A DNA stretch of 64,000 nt, taken from Undaria pinnatifida (taxonomy: Eukaryota > Sar > Phaeophyceae > Laminariales > Alariaceae). The notes below the pieces were generated by a model. That model was not told the DNA's origin. It searched no databases and saw only the letters and a program-made list of their open reading frames with translations. The stretch spans positions 6,957,147 to 7,021,146 of the forward strand of contig JABAKD010000023.1 in assembly GCA_012845835.1 (NCBI GenBank), written 5' to 3'. The position numbers and the translations under genes are program-made. Within the stretch, counting starts at the first letter, position 1. Every line of letters begins with the position of its first letter. This document shows, piece by piece, positions 27,608-38,558 of this stretch.

Positions 27608-29600
27608 ATAAAAACGTCGGCGCACCCGACGGCAATGTTTGTCCAAAACAAAAAACGAAAACCGGAAAGGAGGCCTTATGACCAAAAACGAAAAAAAAAA
27701 CTGTAAAACCGTTTCTCGTGAGGCAGTTATTATGTGAAAGGCTCCACAAAACAATGAAAACACGGGTGAATTTTCGTTTATTTTTTTTCCTTCTCGATTC
27801 AAACCTCCCTGACCTATCCATTTACGAAGGAAAACGCGTAACCTTAGCCGTCGAGAAAAAAGTCCAACTGCTGTAAAGTTTTAGTCAGTTTAATAGTATA
27901 ACAACATAAAAAACGCATGGCCCCAAGTATGACGCAGCTTAAAAACAACGGAACATCGACCACTCGACTGGTCGAAAAACTCACAAAAGCTGATGCATTT
28001 GAAATATTTTCACAATCCCAGGTCTTGGTTAAAGCACCCAAATTCCCACGAGTACCGGTAGTTCGTGTGTAGTCTACTCGTATTTTTTTCTTCGTTGATT
28101 ATCCTCCCTTTCGGTCCTCTTCTAATTTTTTTCATATCCGCAACTTACATCCGTACTGCTGATCAGAGCGCGACATCGCCAACAAGCACACCGCAAAGCC
28201 ACGACAGGGCAACCAAACACGCGTGGTCGGAGTATATTACAACACACAATCTGCGCATTTGAGTTTCGACGAAATTCTCGGTTCGACGCTGCTACGGTCG
28301 TAGGCTGTAGAGTGTTTTCAACAAAAAACATGATTTAATATTATTAAAGTCAGCTGTATGATGCATTACGATTCTGATCTTTGCACGCTGCGCTATGTAC
28401 TCCGGCCGCGCGTCTCGGCAAATGTATTCCGCTTTAAACGTAAAGGTCAAACGACTCACTGCCGCCACCCCCGGTCCTGTGTGTTGCCGACAGGTCAACG
28501 GGACATTTTTTTTTTACAAAGAAAGCGCGCCCACGTTCTTCAAAGTTAATATGAAAGGGCGACTTCGGTCCATGATACTTCTGCTGCGCACTGCTGATCT
28601 ACATGAACTGAGTCGAGGGGGGCGGCAAGTTTGCCGGAGTGCAGTCCAGACAGCAGTGGTATGATATGGCAGTTGGACAAGGCCAGTCGTGTTCTTGTCA
28701 CATCGTGCATCGTCATGGCAGACTACCGTAGGTGCACACGTTGCTCCCGTCGAACAGTAGTCTAGTACAGCAGCAACAACAACAACGACGGCGACAACCG
28801 CAACAACAACAACAACAACCACCAACAACAACCACCAACACCACCGCCACCAACATGACCGTGTACACAGCTTCGAAGGAATCGATCACCAACAAGAAAG
28901 CCGGGGCGTGTTGTTCACAAAAAATAAGAAACCCGGCCGCTTCTGTATACACAATTTGTACTGAAGCTAGTGTGGAACATCCAATTCCCAAGTAAGAAAA
29001 CCCAACCTGGACCAGCTTCCCCGTTCCTTACTGTTGCCATGCACGACAGCAGTACACAGACGCGAATAAGAAAACGAGCCCCAACAAAACCAGGCTGATA
29101 CAAGAAAGAAAAAGAGAAATTCGGGCGCTGTCCAGAGTAAAGTTAACGTGGAACATCGGATTCATTAATTTCCAGGATAATAAATCTATCTTGGACCAAA
29201 TTTCCCGTTCCTACAGCAGCAGTGCGTTCGTTCCTTACCACGCTGCCCATAAATATAAATATAAAACTATATACCTAGACCCCGCCCCCCTCGGACGTCT
29301 CGCTCGGCATATCCTCCCCCCTCTCAGCCCTTCTCAGCCCGTAATTGCCGAAAAGAAAATTAGTTGCTGGGAAAAAGAACCGTCCCGAAGTTCCTTGCCT
29401 TCCTTGCTTTCCCCAGTCTCATTCTTACTTACTTTTTAGCTCTCATTCTCTGATCTTTACTGCTTGCTCTCTGATATTTTTATTTTGCTTTTTCAGCAAC
29501 TTCTTTTTTGTACTTTTACTTTTGAAGTTGGCCAATTGCTGGCTGTTGAGAGGGAATCGCCGTTGACGGCTGCAAACAATTTGAATTTGAAATTTGCCGG
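27608..29600. other. Repeat-bearing intergenic DNA
   Basis: No supported gene. It holds a piece of dispersed repeat R7 (28060-28215), a diverged R4 copy (28255-28430), and CAA/CAG-rich sequence (28768-28850) open on both strands. The left flank of the Cys-rich exon (29520-29640) contains two AATTTGAA(T/G)TTGAAATTTGC repeats. Confidence 0.55.
28060..28215 (+). repeat. Dispersed repeat R7, copy 1
   Basis: Shares TTTTTCTTCG, TCGGTCCTCTT, ATTTTTTTC, GCGACATCGCCAACA-like (other copies AACGTGACATCGCCAACA) and GACAGGGCAA with 33785-34015 and 34170-34405. Its left edge is a TACTCGT(A/C)TTTTT word. Confidence 0.65.
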
Positions 29601-29640
29601 ATCGGCAATAACAATTTGAAGTTGAAATTTGCGAAGCGGA

Positions 29641-30011
29641 CCAAGGCTAGTGCGGGAGGAGGCTCCGCCAACAGTGGGGGTGGTGGAGGTTCAGGATCAG
29701 GCGTGTGGAAGCTGGTCGGGCAAGAACGGGACTCAGCTTCTTCTGGCAATCCTGATTGGCCGTGCCCGAGCAAGGGTTGTGACGGCTTCCTCATCGCACG
29801 AAATAGGAAAAACAGGAGTTCCCAGTACGCTGTCTGCGACACCTGCAGGAGTGACGAGCCTTCCACGTGCCAAGCTTTTCATAACCTTCACAAGAAGCAC
29901 TGGGGAAGCGGCGACAACCCTCGTGTGTGTGACTGGTGTGACGCGGACACCTGTGATTCACCTTCGATCGGCGTCCCTAACGAAGGAGCTGAGAGCTTGA
30001 CGAAACGTGAG
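29641..30011 (+). CDS. Cys-rich exon, probable zinc-binding region (partial gene)
   Basis: Open from TTG at 29616 with no ATG, so the protein must start upstream or the exon begins at an acceptor such as CGGACCAAG or GGCTAG. After a Gly/Ser-rich linker it reads WPCPSKGCDGFLIARNRKNR, then YAVCDTCRSDEPSTC, QAFHNLHKKHWGSG and VCDWCDADTCDSPS, ending LTK before GTGAGTTAC (donor at about 30012, phase 1). Eight cysteines in the order C-x4-C, C-x2-C-x6-C, C-x2-C-x4-C plus His residues suggest metal binding. I do not recognise the family. The exact left border is uncertain. Confidence 0.55.
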
Positions 30012-30600
30012 TTACATTTCTGTCGTTGTGCTGTGATTTCTTTTTCATGCGTACAAACACACTTTTGCATGTACGAGTACGTGTACGGGGCAGTCCCGTC
30101 ATCGCGGTGTAAGCGGCAATTGTACAAGTACTCAGGTCTACGAGGAGACCTATGCAGTGACGCTGCTGTGTGATGCGATTTCTTCTTCATATGTACAGCC
30201 AAACACACTTCATGTATGTACGACTACGAGTACGGGGCAGTCCCGTCATCGGGGTAAGCGGGGGTTGAACAAGTGGTCCATGCAGTGACGCTTTGTGCTG
30301 TGATATAAACACACGTTTTGGATGTACGACTACGACTACGTGGCATCTATACATGTAAGACGCAATGAAAACGGGCAAGTCTCATCACGGGGGTCAGCCA
30401 GGGTTGTAAAAATGGTCCATGCAGTGATAAATAACACAGCAACATGATACCTCAGCAGCAGTCGCAGTACACACTGGAGGTTGATATATAGCAGTAAACA
30501 GAAGCTGAAGTTAACCTGGGTGATGCTGGAGAGCAGTCCCGTGATTGGGGTTAGCGAGTTGTTCATGTAGTGACGCGGTGTACTACTACTGTTACTCATT
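30012..30600 (+). repeat. ~130-bp tandem array behind the Cys-rich exon
   Basis: Four diverging units, each with AAACACAC, TTT(T/G)(G/C)(A/C)ATGTACGA-like, TACGACTACG or GAGTACGTGTAC, GGGCAGTCCCGTCATC and TCCATGCAGTGACGC or a variant. The first lies directly after the donor, so the array is intronic if the exon is real. Confidence 0.75.
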
Positions 30601-30729
30601 TTTCATACAACCACATGAACTCTTTGTATTAACGAGTACAAGTAGGGTGCTCAACCTCTTCAGGAATCGCAGTACACGTCGGTCGTAATAGTGTTGATAG
30701 CAGCAGTAATAGAGTAGTACCGAACAATA

Positions 30730-30905
30730 TATTATAAAAATTAAAATACACTCCAGCTGTGAGATCGAAGATTTCGTCGAAACTCATCTTTGCAAGCTGT
30801 GTGTGATACTCCGATCGCGCGCATTACGAGTTGTGTGTCCTCATTAAGGATATAGGTCGGCGACTCCCCTTACAACTACAGTGTAGCTATCAGGGTCAAC
30901 AGGAT
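30730..30905 (+). repeat. Dispersed repeat R4, long copy
   Basis: Has ACACTCCAGCTGTGAGATCG, AACTCATCTTTGCAAGCTG, GATACTCCGATCGCGCG and GATATAGGTCGGCGACTCCC. It is the mirror of 14450-14630 and parallel to 44555-44700. Confidence 0.85.
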
Positions 30906-30999
30906 GATTTTAGTCAGTCTGTGCGCGGAAACTATAAAACCCGTTTCTGAGGGGGACAAAATCTGACAGCTGTGAAGGGAAAGGGGGGCCTGGTTTTGA

Positions 31000-31345
31000 T
31001 CAAAAGCGAGCGGGTTTGGAGGGGGGCGGGGGGGGGGGGGGAAAGGGGCAATTTGTGCATGTAAGCTATAAATCCTTTGGAGGGGATAAATCTGACGGTT
31101 TTGGCACCAGTATATTATTGGGGGCGGGGGGGGGGGGGGGCGGGGGGGGGGGGGCAGCTCAATATGTGCCTGGAAACTATACATTATTTTGAGGGGATAA
31201 ATGTGACATTTTTGGAAATAATACATCAGTTTATCATGTATATCCTGGGGTAATTCGTACAATCAGTGAGTAAAGAGAGGGTGGAGTGTTCGAGGGGGTG
31301 GGGTTGGGATGGGTTGGGGGGGGAAGGGTGAACAATATATACAGC
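31000..31345 (+). repeat. G-run-interrupted units
   Basis: Three units with (A/G)AAACTATA(A/C)A and GAGGGG(A/G)(C/T)AAA(T/A)(C/T)TGAC around G-runs at 31029-31040, 31127-31138 and 31143-31154. No coding potential. Confidence 0.6.
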
Positions 31346-31351
31346 AGGTAC

Positions 31352-31638
31352 TGTCTCTTACCCTTCGTTGTCGGTATTCCGCCGGTAGGCCTTATATAGC
31401 AGTATGCCGGGGCTTACGCTTACCAGTTGCGACTGTGAATCCCGTTCGTTCCTGTCCCAGTGGTGGTTTCATAGGTGTTAGCAACGTTGTGGTACTCTTA
31501 CCCTTCGTTGTCGGTATTCCGCCGGTAGGCCTTATATAGCAGTATACCGGGGCTTACGCTTACCAGTTGCGACTGTGAATCCCGTTCGTTCCTGTCCCAG
31601 TGGTGGTTTCATAGGTGTTAGCAACGTTGTGGTACCAG
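31352..31638 (+). repeat. Two-copy tandem, ~141 bp, nearly identical
   Basis: Copies at about 31356-31495 and 31497-31635 share CTCTTACCCTTCGTTGTCGG, CGCCGGTAGGCCTTATATAG, CAGT(T/A)GCGACTGTGAATCCC-like and TTCATAGGTGTTAGCAACG with a single visible difference (GTATGCCGG against GTATACCGG). A very recent duplication or an assembly artefact. Confidence 0.9.
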
Positions 31639-31793
31639 GCAGGGCTTCGCCCATAAACGACCGCTTTCATTACAACAGTGTTAAATTGTACGACTTCCTT
31701 TCCAACTTTGGAAATCGACGACAGCTACGTGGCCTTACTATTTTGAACATTCACTGAACGCAAGGTATTCCCATCCGTTGTTGTCGTTTGCAG

Positions 31794-31961
31794 AAGCCCT
31801 GCGAAGCAGCCGCCGAGGGCCGCCAAGTCGGCGAGGACATAAACACGAAGTGCACCGGCGACATCAAGGTCGGTGACCTCCTGAAGAAGGCAGGCGACCA
31901 CTTGCTCGATATACATCCCGCATTCCATTCCCACGGTGCCACGAGGGCGTTCGACATCGAG
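31794..31961 (+). CDS. Small Cys-containing protein, penultimate exon
   Basis: 56 codons: KPCEAAAEGRQVGEDINTKC, then TGDIKVGDLLKKAGDHLLDI and HPAFHSHGATRAFDIE. The acceptor is GTCGTTTGCAG and the donor is ATCGAG before GTACGTTC. The three-residue KPC opening and TKC spacing, with regular amphipathic composition, look like a real folded domain. Phase 0 at the right end matches the next exon. The family is not recognised; upstream exons were not found, so it is unclear whether the Cys-rich exon at 29641 belongs to the same gene (a direct join would be out of phase). Confidence 0.7.
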
Positions 31962-32235
31962 GTACGTTCTACTCTTATCTTTCGTCCTGTGTGTCACGAG
32001 TCGAGACATCCATGTCTCTTGCTCAAGACTAGGGGATGGCGTGCGGATATAGTCTATGAAGTGCGGCTCTTTTTCCAAGTACCAAGAGCAAGTACAACAA
32101 TACCACAACAATTACTAACAGCGAAAGGAGCTCCAATAATTTGGATGGTTACGACGTCTGCTGGAGAGAAGTACGAATACTTTTTTACACATACTTATCG
32201 ACGTTCTCCCGCCATGCTTCAACGTTTGTGGACAG

Positions 32236-32340
32236 ATCCACAAGACCATCGACAAAAAACAAGAGTGCAAGGTGCTGGGTACCTCCGCTGAGGAGGAAGA
32301 GTCCAAGCAAGCCTGCATGCTCCTTCGGAAGCAATGTTGA
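32236..32340 (+). CDS. Small Cys-containing protein, last exon
   Basis: 34 codons and a TGA: IHKTIDKKQECKVLG, then TSAEEEESKQACMLLRKQC. The acceptor is TTTGTGGACAG before ATCCAC, phase 0. With the previous exon it makes a 90-residue C-terminal module with five cysteines (two plus three) and a Lys/Glu-rich character. The intron of 274 bases is short for this window. An extracellular disulphide-bonded role is possible but unproven. Confidence 0.7.
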   Translation: MHKTIDKKQECKVLGTSAEEEESKQACMLLRKQC

Positions 32341-35300
32341 CAGCACGTTCTTTATAGAACGTAAAGTTGTGGTTTATTATACCAGCATCGTTTTTTGAGA
32401 ACTATGCCTAAATGCGTGCTCTTCTTCTTTCAGGAATACAAATGTTCTTCACATGTTTGCGGTGTGTGCGTTCAAGTTCCTGCTTCCAGCATGTTTTTTT
32501 TGGCACTGCGCTCCTTTACATCTTAAGTTGTAGTTTTCCTGTGTCTATCCTTGACAAGCGCGTGCCTGGTGTTTATGCACTGCGATAATTTATTATTGAT
32601 GATCGACTTAGAGAAGCTATTAATAGGTGTACAGGACCTAGGTGCTACCTGAGAGGTGGAAGGATATGCCAAGCAAGTCCTCCGACGCGCCCATCATGGA
32701 CTGGGCGAATGGATGATAATAACAAACTCATAATCATAATCGTCTCTATCCTGTACCGTTGTACTATATATGGACCTCTTGGCATTTTCAAGTCGCCAGT
32801 TGCGCCATGTGTGCTTCTTTTCCGCCTTTCTACTGAATGTCTATTCCTCCTTCCGCAAGCGTAGCGGGCGGCGCCCAGCCGCCCGCGAGCGAAGCCCTTG
32901 TAAATATACTTACTAACTTCTTTCTGCTGAGAGTGCTCGGTTGGTGCATGCCCGGCAATTCCGGGGTCGGACGGTCCAGATTACTTGCCGAACGGTCCAG
33001 CTTTTCTTTGGTTTCTTGCTCGGCCTTCATTGTTTTTGTTTTTGCTCGTTTTGCCAGTTGTTTCTTGACCTTTCAGCTGCTTCCTGCAAGCTTGGTTTTT
33101 TTGCCAACACCATTTTGAACCTTTTCGCGATTTTTTATTCCTTTTTGTCTAGTCTATGATAGTAAGTTGAACTTCCTACCATTTGCAGCAAATTTGCCGC
33201 CTGTGAATTAGTTGCGGAACGCTCCATCTTTAGCTTTTCTTTGATTGTCACCATTGGTTTTGTACTTGACGAAGTTTCATCAGCTGAGATCTGGGCTTGG
33301 CTCATCAGCTCCACACCGCCCCGCACCCCATCGCAGCGCTATAGCTCACAGCAACGCAGCGCCGTGCAGTGCCCTGTGATGCCCTGCAGCTCAGCGCAGC
33401 AGCGCACCGCAGCGCAGCGCTAGCTTAGCAGAGCGAAGCGCTGTGCTTTGCCCGTGCTCTGCCATGCTGCGTGCTTTGCTGTACTTTTGTACTAGTTCGT
33501 ATGTACATGCCAATAATATTCCAAGTATCATACCACGTACTGGTACTAATAATACTGCACCAGGTTTGTACATACGACGTTATTGAATAACAAACAATGC
33601 ACCCCCAGCTCAGTTCAGCACGGCTATATATAGCTCAGCAGCGCAGCGCAGTGCAGTGCGGTGCCGTACCTTGCCCTTCGTTTTGCGGTGCTGCGTCGTG
33701 CGGCGCTGTGCGTTGTTTTGAACATACGGCAGCAGTTACTAGTAGTAGTTGTAGTACCAGGTATGATACCGATACCAGGTTCATGTACGTGTTTTGTGCA
33801 CTCGTCTTTTGGCTTTCTTCAGAAGATTGTCCTATCTCGGTCCCCATGTCCCCCCCCCCCCGCGCAAATATCGCACGTACTGCCGTTCAGAACGTGACAT
33901 CAACAAGCACACAGCACAGCGCAGGGCAATTAGCTCTGCACAAGCACCTATTGGCATTATTATTAAATCGCTATTCGCACCAAATAATCACGGGCCTCTT
34001 CCTGCCCCATTCATTTAGACCATATGTCTTAGTTTTTGAATAGTTGCATTCTTCCTTGCGCGAGCGTAGCGGTCGGCGTCAGCAGCCTTGCGGATCAGAG
34101 CCCTGTGCTTTAGAACCACACAGAGTACCACCAGGTATTGGGCGAAGTACTAGGTACCAGGTACCGTTGGTACGTGTGTACTCGTCTTTTTGCTTTTTCG
34201 TGGTTGGTTTTGTTCTCCATCTCGGTCCTCTTCGCGATTTTTTCTTCGCAAATTACACCCGTGCTACTACTGCCGATCAAAACGTGACATCGCCAACACA
34301 CAGCACAGCACAGACAGGGCAATCAGCTCCGCACAAGTAGCTCTTGGCATTGTCAAATAGCTAGTTGCACTAAATCATGGGCCTCTTCTTCCGGCCCCCT
34401 TTACATTTATTAGTTGAAATCTTCCTTGCGCGAGCGTAGCGGGCGGCGTCAGCCGCCCGTGGAGCGGAGCCCTGGAAAGAAACATTTACTTCGATTTTAA
34501 TGGTATACCAGGTAACTACTGTATAGATACGGACAGAGTGGTGCTACGGCATGCACCGATACGGGTAAATGGCACCCTTACCGGCAATAAGGAACAGGAA
34601 CGTTACACATCATCAACAGTAGGGGTATCGACGAGCATAACAACAACAAGCTCACAGTAAAACCGTGGGAGGGACGCTGAAACCTATATACCAGGTATCA
34701 CAAGCGCGATAATTTTACAAAAGGCAAGTGCCGGGGGGGGGGGGGGGAGAGAAGGGAAGACGAGACACCCGGAAGATTGCGGCTTTTCCAGAAGGTCGAT
34801 GTGGGGTACAAAACCTCGTACCTGGTGCGAGTTGAGCGGGAGAGTGGAACAAAAACTGCGGATAACTGGCAAAACTAAACCGAACACACCTTCCACGATA
34901 TCAAGAAGCAGGAATACTGACACTCTGGCTTGGTTCCGTAAGCTGGGAGAGGGTGCGCTCTTCACCGTCTCGAGCTATCTCGAGCATGAGGGGTCCCGGT
35001 ATTCCTCGTTTCGTGTTTTGCCGTAAATACCGATCAAGCTGCCTTTCTTCACTGCTGTCTTTATTGGCAGGTATTCAGTTCTTGATCGGATTTTCCATTA
35101 CAGCATTTTATATTTTATAGCAGTACAGCAAGCAGTACATGCTACCTGTACCTATAGACAAGACTAGTCTATACAAATAGTAAGAAAGGCGCCGTGTAAG
35201 AAACATATGATAAGAAATAGACGTGCTATAAACAAACAGCAGTGCCTGGCACCTCTGACCTGGAAGCCCAGCTTGGATTTCTCACGTATACAGGGCGAGT

Positions 35301-36600
35301 TCCAAACAGACTTCAGGACATATCATACCTGGTACAGTACCTACCTGGTAGAAATAACGACATAGGTTTCGAAAGCAAGCTTCTTATTTTCCTGCGGAAT
35401 TTCAGGCTGGCCCTCTCGTTTTCTTCGGCTGCTGTTGCTGCGTATCACGTGCTGCGTATTATGCCTTTATGATACGCTGCGTACTGCTGTTGGTGTTCTG
35501 TAAATGAAGTTGGCCATTCCCACTCACCGTCGACTCGCTCTCGGGCACTCCCAGGCTCCGGCTAGTTGCGGGTTCTCTCGTGCCCCGTCTCCCTCTGAAG
35601 TGGAGCGACCGACCAGCACAAAATGACCAGCAAAGCCCGCTGAACAGCTTTAGACTATGCGGATTACTCGTAGTCTGTCTTCAAGTCTCAGCTCCTATGT
35701 AGATCTTGGAAGAGGTTTCGCCCACAAGTGACAACCCCGACGTGTAGGACCACACAGAAACAGCGGCAGTTAACCTAACTGACCGACAGTTATAGCCTAC
35801 TCAAGGAAGGAGACGATCCCCAGCACACGTCTCCAGTTGTCCAGCTAGTTCAGTAACAGGATGCTTACTCTTTGCTCCTGCTCTCCATGTCTCCTGCAAG
35901 GCTTCTTCCCGGCGTCAGCTCTGGAAAACAGCCCGTGTCGCTGAAAGGGTGAAAGTCCACCCGAAAGAAAGGGGCAAATAGCCCAAAAAAGCGGAGTATG
36001 TCTAGAAAAAAGCCCGGAATCGTATGCCTCCGTTCAACGTCATGGAACTCCATACATCCGATGCCATCTACGTAGAGCAGCTGCAACAAGCAATGACCGA
36101 AGGGACTACGCAGGGGCTGAGCCTGTGCTCCCTCTATTTATTTAAGCTGACGCTGGGTGTAGAAGTAGTCGTCCGCGGGGCCTACCAAGAAAAATCCTGA
36201 TTCCTACTGATTCCGCGCGACGAGACCCAAATGCTCGACAACAGGAAGCAATCAATTGCATCGAATTCGTTCTTATTGTATCTTTTGCAGTTACAGCAGT
36301 TAGTTGCTGTTGTTGAATTACATTTTGGTGCGAGGTAAAACGCAGGATCTTCTATGATACAACGTACGTGGTGAGTGTTTCGGTGTTTCTTTGTAAGTCT
36401 TGTTTTGAAACTTTAGCTCTCTCCTGCCCGGTACGCAGCTGGTTGTGATAGAGCTAGCAGCTGCTGGCTGCTAGGTTGCCCTCGCTCCTCTCGTTTCGAG
36501 TTCCTCTTTTAATATTTTCATCGTGCCTACCAGCCTCGTTTATTATACGCAGAGGAAAGGCCCCGCCAACACTTTAAATACGTGTTTAATTATTTTTATA
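32341..36600. other. Gene-poor repeat region
   Basis: No supported gene. R7 copies (33785-34015 and 34170-34405) alternate with a GCGCGAGCGTAGCGG(T/G)CGGCG element (34056-34110, 34430-34490, related 32850-32910). CAGCGC-rich low complexity (33310-33430 and 33600-33720) and GGTACCAGGTA palindromes are scattered. A stretch at 35480-36600 shows nothing I can name. Confidence 0.55.
33785..34490 (+). repeat. R7 repeats in tandem
   Basis: Two R7 units (33785-34015 and 34170-34405) each with TCGTCTTTT, TTTGCTTTTTCGTGG-like, TCTCGGTC, ACGTGACATC and CACAGCACAGC, followed by TCACGGGCCTCTTCCTGCC or ATCATGGGCCTCTTCTTCC. Each is capped by the CTTGCGCGAGCGTAGCGG element. The composite unit is about 385 bp. 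Confidence 0.75.
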
Positions 36601-36849
36601 TCATTTAAATGATGCTGGCTTGATGCAGACACAGTAGCAGCATCGACTCTACACAGCTGGCAGCAGTGTTCATCCCTAGATGCACGCAGAGGCACAATAG
36701 CTTTTCGAGCTTGGCAACGATGACTTTGTAGTGGGCAAAAAATGTTCGGTCGGGAGCCCTCAGTCGGAAATGTTTTGAATACAGAAAAAATCCGTCCTGA
36801 ACTTTTAGTCTATTATAATACCCTGCTATATACTCGCGCCGTGACTGCT

Positions 36850-37790
36850 GTATGTGTCGCAGATGAACCGGGCCGTTGCACCTCTCCTTTGCGTGCACAC
36901 ACAGTAGTAGTAGTGGCAGTAGTTTCTTCGTGCCATCACTACTGTGGTGTGGTGATTGATGATGATGCCGAAGGTTCCCTTCGGCCATTTCGCGGCCGTT
37001 CACACCATCGTCTCGGCGAGGACTCCAAACATATTGCAGGTTTTTTATGGGCGTTTTATACGCCGGGTTATTGCGCACTGTGATGCGACTGGTGGTTGGT
37101 GGTGGTGATGATGTCGATTGTTCCTGCGCCGGGCCATTGGACAGCCCCTTCGCGCAGAAATATTTGTGCTCATCCTATACGACACGTCATGCGTTCACAG
37201 TTTGCGCTCGCTCTTCGTTTCGATTCCCCCTCTTGCGATGCTCCTCATGGCCCGTGTGAGCCTGGTTTGCAGAGAGGGGAACCCCCGCCATCACTCGCGC
37301 CGTACCGACTAGTCGCTGTATTGTGTGGCAGATTTTACACCGGATCGTTGTACAACCCCTGAGGGCAGAAATTAAGATTCGACTGGAGATGCCGAATATT
37401 TTTTGCACGGGCCATTGCACGGCCCCTTCACCCACAGAAGGAATAATAACTCTGCTCTCTGCGCATCCTACGTCATGCGTTTTGGTTTGTTTTTGCTTCT
37501 TCTCCTCGGCTCCATGTTCCTCATTCATTTGTTGATCTTCGAGCTCGAGGGTCTCGTTCAAGCAGGGGGATACGCCCCACTGAAAAAACTTGCGTTGTAT
37601 TCTGACTGCATCACAAACGCATTTGCGGCGGCCATTGCACGGCCGCTGCGTGCAGTAAAATTCGATTTTGGGAAGTGATCCCGAACAATTTCAATTTTGA
37701 ACGGGCCAATATTGCACCCCTTCTGCATGCAGAAACAAAGTTCTGCTCACGTCATGTCATTCGTGACACAGTTGAGCTGGGAAGTGTGCG
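36850..37790 (+). repeat. Diverged ~280-bp tandem array
   Basis: Blocks recur at about 36865, 37125, 37340, 37405, 37625 and 37700: CCGGGCCATTGGACAGCCCC or GGGCCATTGCACGGCCCC, then CGCAGAAA(T/C), and at two of them GCGCATCCTA(C/T) or TCATCCTATAC with CGTCATGCGTT. Long open frames across the array differ by strand and do not align with one another, so I treat it as non-coding. Confidence 0.6.
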
Positions 37791-37999
37791 TCATTTGTCG
37801 TCGACTTCCACGCTACCCAGACCAGGATTTTATTTGCATGGGAGGGGAAGAGGGGAGGGGGCAACCCTCTTACCGTATTGCATGGACTACTGCTGTGTCG
37901 CAGAAGCTTGAGCAACAAAGTCAGCCAACGTTAGCCGCACACGTTCGGGCTGGTGTAAAAAAAAAGAGAATCCAGAACAAAATAGACGGCAACTTATTT

Positions 38000-38517
38000 G
38001 GAAAAATTGTCCCAAGTGCAGAGTTTGTGTTCTTTTGCGAAATTAGTTGCATTGAAGATATGTATAACCTGGTACTTCTTTAGTGTGTCTTGCGTCCATG
38101 ATGCGCGCGTTCTAAAAGGGGAACAGCTAGATAGAGCGAACGTCAACCTCGCGTCAACCGATATATATCTTTTGGCACTCTGATTGAATCGAATGCAAAG
38201 ATGCGGCCAGCGTCCCCCCCTTGAAGAGTGTTCGTCAATTGACTACCACCACCACCATATTGCCCGGAAGTCCAAATTGCATATAGTTTGCACCGGAGAG
38301 GATCTACCTATTATTGTGCGCTGGCGACTCGCAGCCGTCGCAGCAGCAGCAGCACCACCAGCAGCACACCGCTACAACAACAGCATCTCATCATGGCGTC
38401 GTTGGTGAGCTGTGCAGTAATTTACGCCAAACGTACTGTAAAATAAATAAATACCCGGCCCTAAATACCCATATATACGGCGGACGTACTTGGCGCTGTA
38501 TGAGGAACACCACCGCA

Positions 38518-38558
<41 letters not shown>

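Noticed and set aside
33311-33720. CAGCGC-rich stretches as a possible tRNA or structured RNA
   Set aside because: Simple GC-rich low complexity with no cloverleaf or conserved box.
36605-37911. Overlapping plus and minus frames of 70-157 codons
   Set aside because: They follow the period of a diverged tandem array and change frame from unit to unit.
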